Made by a program: the position numbers and the translations under genes
Shown here: positions 57,260 to 64,000 of the stretch, one piece after another
How the letters are laid out: each line of letters opens with the position of its first letter
How positions within the stretch are numbered: the first letter of the stretch is position 1
Source: Chinchilla lanigera
Lineage: Eukaryota; Chordata; Mammalia; Rodentia; Chinchillidae
Reading direction: 5' to 3'
NCBI RefSeq assembly: GCF_000276665.1
Contig: NW_004955476.1
Span: 7,933,642-7,997,641, forward strand
DNA length: 64,000 nt
Notes under the pieces: model-generated
Told to the model about the DNA's origin: nothing
What the model saw: only the letters and a program-made list of their open reading frames with translations
Databases searched by the model: none

Positions 57260-57620
57260 TGTCTATTTTCCAAAGACTCTCAGATCCCACCATCTTGTCT
57301 ACTGTATCCACAGTGATATTCATAGTGATATCTAAACTTCAAACTCAGTCACATGGCTCCTGAGCAAGGTTGGTTCACAGTTCCCCAAATGTCCTTTATG
57401 ACTTGGCCAGCATTACTCCTCTTGTACCAATTCCTGCCATTTCATTTTTAAACATGTTCTCCAGCCATCTCCAATGCCGCAGGATCTTCTGCTTTCTATA
57501 ACTTAAATACTCCATGTTCCAGGAACATATTTTTCAACCTTCTTACCCTTTTCAACTTAGAAGATGATGTAATGCCCTGAAGAGCAGGAAACATTTCTTT
57601 GGAGAATTCTTGCCTTTACT
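57260..57620 (+). repeat. L2 LINE 3' region
   Basis: TTCCAAAGACTCTCAGATCC, CCTTTATGACTTGGCCAGC, TTCTCCAGCCATCTCCAATG and ATGTTCCAGGAACATATTTT follow plus-strand L2. Confidence 0.6.
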
Positions 57621-58235
57621 CCCGGTAGGCTTAGAGGAGTTTACAGTTACTACTATATGAGAATATGATTATATACCTCCTTCTTACTGAGTTCTCACCT
57701 TAACTTATACACCCGGGAAGGTTTTAGAAAATTCTGGTGCTCAGTATTACAGTAAGGCTGTTATAGTCTACTATAGAGCAAATCTCAGCTATTTGGAGAG
57801 CCCATTTTGTCACTGCCTTCTTTACCTCTGTACATAGGATGAATATAGTTTGTGATGTGACACAACTATTTTACACAGAGTTCTCAACTCATTGTGCTGA
57901 GTATGATTTCAGCCGGTCCTCATTGTCTGCGCTTGCCTTTACCAAGTATGAAACCACTATGATGCGCTGCAGGTAAGCACAACATCCACCTGTAGGCCCG
58001 TATGACCCCTGTGGCTTTGGAGACACCATCTCTGCTGTCCTGATGCATTTCTCTGCGACATGCTAATTTCTTGCACTCTTGCAGAAATCACTCAGACTGT
58101 CTTGTATTCTATTTACCCCTCCGTTGTATTGAAACTGTCGCATATTAATTCCTTTTTGAATATCTCATTGTGGTTTCCGTGGGATGTGGGAGGAAGGGAA
58201 GTGATCATATTCCTAGAGTTTTCATGTTGTCTGGA
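57621..58235. other. Unassigned stretch
   Basis: No feature is recognised up to the target-site duplication of the ID element. Confidence 0.4.
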
Positions 58236-58359
58236 AGCACTGCATCTTTTTTTTTTTTTTTTTGGTTTTTCTCCGGTACCGGGAACCGAACTCACGACCT
58301 TGCGCTTGCCAGGCAGGCGCTTTGCCGCTGAGCTAAATCCCCAGCCCCAGCACTGCATC
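58236..58359 (-). mobile_element. Young ID SINE with intact promoter boxes and target-site duplication
   Basis: The element (58247-58348, minus) has a T17 run at 58247-58263 representing its poly(A) tail. It has an ID body beginning GGGGCTGGGGATTTAGCTC, an A-box TAGCTCAGCGG (complement of 58325-58335) and a B-box-like GAGTTCGGTTCCC (complement of 58281-58293). Direct repeats AGCACTGCATC flank it at 58236-58246 and 58349-58359. Uniform tail, intact boxes and perfect flanking repeats mark a recent L1-mediated insertion. Whether it is transcribed is unknown. The frames at 58060-58377 and 58113-58370 run into it and are artefacts. Confidence 0.93.
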
Positions 58360-58632
58360 ATTTTTAACACATGGTAGTCCCACAGTTCACCACTGCATCA
58401 GTTAGGAAGATGGTAGACCACAAGTAGTAGAAAAAAATAATTAATCCAATAGTGAATTAATTAGAATCCTAGCAGAGTAGAAAGTTTGATAATAAACATA
58501 TCTAGATTTTTCTGTGTCATAGAAGGCCCACAATATGTAATTTTGTAAGATGGCGTTAGTCTTCCAATTGTTCTAGGCTAGAAGAAAAATAAAAACAGAT
58601 CAAAGGTCATCGCAGCTATAGTTTTGCTCACA

Positions 58633-58672
58633 TTTCATTAAAAAAGGACAGCTTTCATTAAAAAAGGACAGG
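58633..58672 (+). repeat. 20-bp tandem duplication, two copies
   Basis: TTTCATTAAAAAAGGACAGC occurs twice in a row with one difference in the last base. Confidence 0.95.
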
Positions 58673-59339
58673 CCACCTCATCCAATTTAGTTTTTACCTG
58701 TATTATTACAGCTATCATAGCCTGAAGAATACTACACAATTAGGTATTGGGCTTTCCACTTTCTGAGAGGAGCAAAAAAAGGAGAAAGTTATAAGAAATT
58801 AGCAATTAGTGCACCAGCTTTTGTATCTAATACAACTAGTGACTATCTCTTTGCTTGAACAATTAGTTAAAATAAAATTAAATAGCATAAGTATGTTTCT
58901 GTCTAGTTGAGGGAGAAGCTGGCAATAGGGCCCCTTGGTCTGGAGAGAGGACAAGTTCGGGGGAGAAGCTGAGTGATTGCACAGAGCCTGACAGGACCCA
59001 GATGAGGGATACAGTGGACCCTCCAAGATTCGAGGGTCCCCACTGCTTCTGTGCATTTGATTTACAGTGGTAATGTAGGGTATGCTTTGTGCATGTTCAG
59101 TTATTGCTCAATTTATTTATTTGAAATTTCACTTAAGAAATTTCTTCAAAGAAACTAAAATGTACAAACCCCTACTTCCCAGTGAGAAAACTCAGTGAAC
59201 AGACTTCTTTATTCCCATCAAGGACTCCATTTCCACGGGAGTTATTCTTATGATCTTAGCTCAAATTCACATCGTCAAAAAGGGCGCGATGGTTTTCCTC
59301 CTTGTGTACCTCAGTAGGGGTCATTTCACACTACTTCAG
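58673..59339. other. Unassigned stretch
   Basis: No repeat or gene is recognised. The minus frame at 58799-59056 has no known motif. The last bases lead into the exon candidate below. Confidence 0.4.
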
Positions 59340-59462
59340 CAAGGACTTTCGCAGTCTGCTCCACCCAAAACCTGGACGAAAGTACAAAAGCCAAAATATT
59401 CCAACCTCAGCAGATGTTGTGAAGTTCCCCGAGCTCTGCTGTGACAGTAACAAAACCTTCAG
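59340..59462 (+). CDS. Candidate internal coding exon (unrecognised protein)
   Basis: A CACTACTTCAG acceptor precedes an open frame encoding DFRSLLHPKPGRKYKSQNIP followed by TSADVVKFPELCCDSN. The segment ends at AACCTTCAG followed by GTGAGC, a strong donor. It is 123 bases long, and the frame continues open upstream past 59281. Composition is protein-like and not low-complexity, but I do not recognise it. The pyrimidine tract is weak, and chance remains likely. Confidence 0.25.
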
Positions 59463-59929
59463 GTGAGCATTCTCAAAGACTACCGCAGATTGGCACAGAC
59501 AGGAACTTGTGGCATCGGAGAGACCCTTCTGAATGTGTGAGGTTTTCGTTCCTGAGAGGACTGGACTAGAGCAGGCTGTAATACAAGCATGGAAGCTTTC
59601 AGCTCACACCACAGCACCTGTCGGTGTCCAGGACCCTGGTCTAACACTTTCCTGGAACCTTCCGTCCTCTGTTCAGTGTACCCAATGTCATCCAGCCAAC
59701 AGTTCCACTCTCTGCAAGTGCTTCCTTTCTTATTTAAATCTCCAGGACTTCCAACTAATCCCAATCTCCATCTTCCTCACCAATGCCCCCCTGTCCCAGA
59801 GTTATCTCTTCACACCAAATTCCCATTTTTGCACAGTTGCATACCAAGAACTCTTTGGAAGTTGACCGGAGTCATTAACAACAGGGGTATATAGAGAGTT
59901 CATGAACAAAAACCAAACTGTATGGGAAA
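59463..59929. other. Unassigned stretch
   Basis: Overlapping frames at 59480-59894 on both strands cover a GC-rich, stop-poor piece. No motif is recognised. Confidence 0.35.
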
Positions 59930-60625
59930 TACCTCAAAGATTCAACAACTGGGCTCTCATCTCATTGCAAATTTTCTGCACATCAAAAGAAATCACCAAC
60001 AGGGTGCAAAGATAACCCACGAATTGAGAAAAAATTTTAGCCAACAACCCCTAAGGCAAAGCACTTCTATCTAGGACATACAAAGAATTAAAAAAAAGCG
60101 TGTCCCCTAAATTCAAAGACCCAATCCAAAAATGGGCACCTGAGATGAATACACACTTCTCAAACGAGGAAATACTAATGGCAGAAATATACATGAAAAA
60201 ATGTTCAACATCATTAGTCATATGAGAAATGCAAATTAAAACCACACTGAGATTCTCTTTCACTTCAGAAAGAATGGCTGTCATCAAGAAATCAAACCAT
60301 AACAAATGCTGGAGGAGCTGTGGGGAAAAAAGGACTCTTCTCCTCTGTTGGTGGGAGTGTAGACTGGTGCAATCACTGTGGAAAGCAGTCTGGAGATTCC
60401 TCAGTACACTAGGATTAGAGGTTCCATTCAACCCAGCTGTTCCCCTCCTGGGTGTTTTTCCAGAACTGAAAACATAGTACCACAATGATATATGTGTACC
60501 TATGTTTATAGCAGCGCAATTTGTAATAGCTAAATCTTGGAAACAACCCAAATGTCCTTCAACTTAGGAATGGATAAAAAAGATGTGATATTTTTATATA
60601 GTGGAATATTACTCAGCTATCAATT
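59930..60625 (+). pseudogene. L1 ORF2 C-terminal pseudogene
   Basis: The plus strand encodes the C-terminal part of L1 ORF2. MQIKTTLRFSFTSERMA starts at about 60229. The Cys-rich stretch with CWRSCGEKRTLLLCWWEC follows, then LWKAVWRFL and NPAVPLLGVF. The frame then meets a stop near 60477 and further stops at the ELKT end. Upstream (59990-60210) the frame is interrupted. The reading is the L1 reverse transcriptase tail and is not functional. The opposite-strand frame at 60051-60551 is only its shadow. Confidence 0.9.
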
Positions 60626-60639
60626 CCAGTTTCTAAAGG

Positions 60640-61055
60640 AGTGAGTTAGTGAAAATTTTAGGTAGATTTTTCTATTCCAGCAAAAGGAAACAAAAATTCA
60701 TTTCAGTGCATATATGGAAAAGCCAAAATAACAAAACAAAACAAAATGACTAACACCTTGGGTTTTCAAATACAGCCGTGCACGGGTCATAGCTCCTGAC
60801 ACTTCCCATTGGTCTCTGTGTGCAGATACTGAGCTGCATTTCAGTCACTAGTAAGGGACTAACTAAAGTAGGGTTTGTTTTACTAGTTTTAAATTTTTTT
60901 ACATTAGTCCATCTTTGCTGTACATAATAGTGACATTCCTCAAGAGGACTTGATGCAGGTACAGAACATGTTTTAATCCTTTTCTAAATCTCCTTCCTCT
61001 GCCTTTTTTCCCCCATTCTTCCATCTTTTGGTCATCTTCCCTTTTACTGTCTGCT
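60640..61055. other. Unassigned stretch
   Basis: No feature is recognised. Short AAAACAAAAC runs at 60730-60750 are simple A-rich sequence. Confidence 0.4.
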
Positions 61056-61059
61056 TGTT

Positions 61060-61262
61060 TTGCAGTGCTGGGGATTGAAACCAGGGCTTTCATACTGAGC
61101 TACATCTGCAACCCTTTTCCAATTTCTTTTTTTTTTATTTTGAGACACAGGTTTCCCTAAGTCACTAACATGCTCAGACTGGACTCCAAATTACCACTGT
61201 CCTGCCTCAGCCTCCCAGACTGCTGGGCTGATAGATAGTGTGTGGCATCACACCAACTGCTA
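61060..61262 (-). mobile_element. B1-dID composite SINE
   Basis: In plus reading the ID-like half (CAGTGCTGGGGATTGAAACC, CATACTGAGCTACATC) comes first. It is joined by a T-rich linker to the B1-like half (AGACACAGGTTTCCC, TGCCTCAGCCTCCCAGACTG), as expected for the reverse orientation. Confidence 0.85.
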
Positions 61263-61456
61263 AATAAACTCACCCAGATCATTTGGACTCTAGGCCTTCC
61301 TTGACTTTCACAATAGGAAGACTTAGGACTGGATTGATTATTAACAATCAACAAGTGAGTTATTTTTGCAAATTATAAATACTGGAATGACTTTCTTATA
61401 CTTTTATTGAAAATATATAAAGAAAATGTAGAAAAATACTCACATTCTCATTATTC

Positions 61457-61619
61457 AGAATTTAAAATATGAGCCTGGCGCACTGGCACATGCCTGTGAT
61501 CCAAGCACTGAAGAGGCTGAGGCAGGAGGGTTGTCGCAACTTTGAAGTCAGCCTGGACTACAAAGTGTTCAAGGCCACCTTGAACTTCATAACCAAAGAA
61601 AGATAGAGAATTTAAAATA
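61457..61619 (+). mobile_element. B1 SINE monomer with 13-bp target-site duplication
   Basis: The body (about 61470-61606) has GCCTGGCGCACTGGCACATGC, GGCTGAGGCAGGAGGG and AGTCAGCCTGGACTAC, typical 7SL-derived B1. AGAATTTAAAATA lies at both 61457-61469 and 61607-61619 as a perfect target-site duplication. The A-tail (AACCAAAGAAAGATAG) is short and diverged. Confidence 0.9.
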
Positions 61620-61924
61620 CAAATATAAGTCAAGTCTCCATTAGGTGTATTTCTGGAGTAATAGAATTATTCCTTCTCCTCAGAGGTGGTGTCTCTATGC
61701 CATGAGTTTTAGCCACCTCATTTCTAAGCTTAGCATATCCTTAAATGTGCTAGCCCTGAAATTAAAAGGCAAAGTAATTAGCATTGCTTGACCTACTTTT
61801 TGGAGTCAAATGAATGTAGATGTAACACTTGATTTTATTAGATAACTTTTGAAAACTCAGATAAATATATCTCTTTTCTCTTAGCTTATATATTTCATCT
61901 GTAACTAATACACTGACACTCATC

Positions 61925-62005
61925 CAACAGACATACACATATATACACATACATATACACACAAACACATACATACACACAAGCACACATACATACACAC
62001 TCAGT
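61925..62005 (+). repeat. (CA/TACA)n imperfect microsatellite
   Basis: ACATACACATATATACACAT and similar units run for about 75 bases. A second short CACA patch lies at 62113-62140. Confidence 0.9.
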
Positions 62006-63202
62006 CATACAATAATTATCTCATAGTTTCTTAGTATTAGAGAAAAGGGAAAAACTATAAAAATGCTTATTCTACTAGTTGAATAATAAATGTGTTTGAA
62101 TTTGTATGAGTCTACACCACACACATGCACACATACACATTCTATAAAATCATGGTTGCTTTCTTGGATAGAATGATTAACCAATAGAGGAGAAAACTTC
62201 CCTAAACTGTGTAGACAGCACAATTTTATAATGTTTAGAAATATATGCCCAGGTTCTAGACAATAGTTTTCTCTTGGTTTATTTATATTTATTAGAACGT
62301 GACTGCTAGCTTTTCTCTGATCTCACTATTTTTTAACTCTAGAGTAAAATACTGTACTATTGGTTGACTGCACATTGCATTGAATTGATCAATGGAATTA
62401 AATGACCAATCTTTAAAAGTAGTTTATCTAATAATTTTTAAAACCTTAGCTATGTAGCACACATGCTGGAAAACTTACTATTTTTCCCTGTTTTGAACTG
62501 TTGAGACCATGAATAACCCCTCTTCTTAACCATGTTTATATTTCCAACCCCACATATCAAATAGCAAGTGCCAATAATTGTAGTGTTTATAACCAGCTCA
62601 GCCTCCATCAACTAAAAGAGTCCAGTAAGAAGAAGTGACTGCAAACTAAACTCTTTGGGATTGAGTTACGTACAAGGAGATTTCTATTCCTCAAAATTCA
62701 GCTATTTATCTAGACAGACCAGTCTTACTGCCATTGAAGCTGAAACAAATGGAGTCTTTTTAACTAAGAAATAATAAGTTGGAAGTACTTATGTATTCTT
62801 CTTTTCCATATTTTTTTTCCTAGAACTCCTCTTGTCACTTAAAAAAATAATGATAGCAGTAATTTGATGAAGCCAGAATGTTAGTTCTTATTATGAACAC
62901 ACACTGTTGTTAGACATCTCCTGACCCAATAATACTACCATGGTGAACTACAACCACTGAGAGGTTATGATACATACAATCCAAGTTGTCCAGCAGGAGA
63001 TAAAGCACCTCTTCCAGTTCTTTGGTCGACACGTTTTTACTATACACACATTTTTTAACTTCGCAGATGTCAGAGGAATTGATTTCCACTTTCGCCATGG
63101 CTGTTGTCCAATGCCATGAGATGTCAAACCAGCAGCTGCCAACTTGACACATATTCAGCCTCAGACAAGGGGTGTAACATCAGGGGAGAAGCCTTAAACC
63201 CT
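62006..63202. other. Unassigned stretch
   Basis: The minus frame at 62910-63152 (80 codons) has fairly normal composition (for example KNVSTKELEEVLYLL) and a second minus frame overlaps it. I recognise no domain and see no splice sites that would frame it. AT-rich otherwise. Confidence 0.35.
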
Positions 63203-63390
63203 GGGGCAGCGGTTCTCAACTCTGCCTAGACACCGCTTCCACCTGGGAGCTAGAAAGCAAGATTCCATTCCTGGGGTGCCCGTTCAAAGACGCTGATTCA
63301 GTTAGTCCGGGGTGGCATCTAGCCATTGTTGTTTATCAAAGCTACCCAGGTACTGCTCATGTCAGGTAGTGTGAAGGATCAGTACCCCAA
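63203..63390 (+). repeat. MER5A hAT-type DNA transposon fossil
   Basis: GGCAGCGGTTCTCAACTCTG, CACCTGGGAGCTAG, GATTCAGTTAGTCCGG and AAGCTACCCAGGTACTGC follow the MER5A order. Confidence 0.8.
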
Positions 63391-63398
63391 AGCAAGTC

Positions 63399-63464
63399 AG
63401 GACACCAGAGCAAGTCCCGCAGCTACCATCCAGGACACCAGAGCGAGTCCCACAGCCACCATCC
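63399..63464 (+). repeat. 33-bp tandem duplication, two copies
   Basis: AGGACACCAGAGCAAGTCCC plus thirteen bases is repeated at once with three substitutions (63399-63431 and 63432-63464). The unit is a multiple of three, and the frame at 63326-63535 shows it as a repeated 11-residue QDTRASP-type block. That frame is otherwise unsupported. The repeat lies just after a MER5A copy. Confidence 0.95.
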
Positions 63465-63639
63465 GGTTCTGCCTAAATTTGATCAGCAGAAGAGAAACCA
63501 CCACTACAGTTAAAGGGTTTAGCAGAGCTAGGTAGTACTTTCTTTTTTTCCATAAAATTCTTCAACATATTTTGCTATTTGAGTCCCATGTGTTTTTAAA
63601 AGAAATCAATCATTTCTCTATGACTAAAAATTAAATGCA

Positions 63640-63900
63640 CCACCTGTCACAGACCTAAAAAGAAGGGCTAAAATACATGAAAACATAAAATGATAACATA
63701 GATGGCTTCCTGGGACAGAAAAGGAGTAGTAGGTAAAATTAGGAAATCAGAATTAATTAATGTAACAGGTATGCTTGGATAGCGTAAAATGTTAATAGGA
63801 GAAATTGGGGTGTAGGTTAATATATGAAAACTCTTCCTTTTTTGCAATTTTTCTCTAAATCTAAAGTCTTCTAAAATTGTCTACTTTAAATAGTAAATAT
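63640..63900 (+). repeat. Old L1 3' terminus
   Basis: ATGTTAATAGGAGAAATTGG, GGGTGTAGGTTAATATATG and TTTTTCTCTAAATCTAAAG are decayed 3'-terminal blocks of L1M-type elements, in order. Confidence 0.55.
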
Positions 63901-64000
63901 GCAAAAAATGTTATGTCTAAGTGTTAAAGACACAAAATACTACATCTAAATTGAAAGACAGTGTACCACTAGCAATTTTACTTGAAATTTGTAGTTACTA

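Noticed and set aside
58264..58348. tRNA gene with pol III boxes
   Set aside because: ID SINE with poly(A) tail and target-site duplication, so a retroposon.
58060..58377. 105-codon plus frame and 85-codon minus frame
   Set aside because: Both run through the ID SINE and its poly(T).
60051..60551. 166-codon minus frame, the longest in the window
   Set aside because: It is antisense to a clear L1 ORF2 C-terminal stretch on the plus strand.
62910..63152. 80-codon minus frame with protein-like composition
   Set aside because: No recognised family, and a second overlapping frame on the same strand weakens it.

Overview
This window looks like mammalian nuclear DNA from a rodent outside the mouse/rat/hamster group. 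The evidence is repeat content. There are two ID-type tRNA-derived SINEs, at least five fused B1-like plus ID-like SINEs (the B1-dID architecture known from squirrels, dormice, beavers and hystricomorphs), one B1 monomer, many L1 pieces of several ages, MaLR-type LTRs, and old MIR, L2 and MER5A copies. I cannot name the species. No prokaryotic features (operons, ribosome binding sites, CRISPR, rRNA) are present.

No complete protein-coding gene is supported. Open frames of 60-166 codons occur throughout, but the ones I can explain are L1 ORF2 remnants, frames through simple repeats, or frames through SINEs. Two short plus-strand segments (32748-32839 and 59340-59462) have an open frame between plausible splice sites and are listed as low-confidence exon candidates. 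The window therefore reads as intergenic or large-intron DNA.

Layout. 1-12 kb: L1 3' end, a small CpG island with a perfect CRE (1750-2020), ID, MIR and L2 fossils, a B1-dID and a second L1 3' end. 12-21 kb: dense repeats, with an old minus-strand L1 3' UTR, opposed MaLR LTRs forming an 82-bp inverted repeat, a long plus-strand L1, and a nested L1 insertion (18568-19939) with a target-site duplication and three diverged tandem units in its 3' tail. 21-24.8 kb: MIR and an old L1 between two direct copies of a ~95-bp segment. 24.8-28 kb: a GC- and CpG-richer block with a GC-box/TATA arrangement on the minus strand, a 127-bp recent-looking duplication and a long purine-rich microsatellite. 28-52 kb: mostly single-copy sequence with L2, MIR, L1, MER5A, SINEs and microsatellites; three unique stretches have the look of conserved noncoding elements. 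52-64 kb: a 3-kb stretch without recognisable features, then L1 and L2 pieces, a young ID insertion with target-site duplication, an L1 ORF2 C-terminal pseudogene, SINEs, MER5A with a 33-bp tandem duplication and a final L1 tail.

All repeat calls come from reading the sequence against remembered family consensus features; no database was searched, so subfamily names and ends are approximate. I saw no clear evidence of a novel biological system. The most interesting items are structural: the L1 with a tandemly repeated tail, the 127-bp duplication beside candidate promoters, the inverted LTR arms and the two exon candidates.
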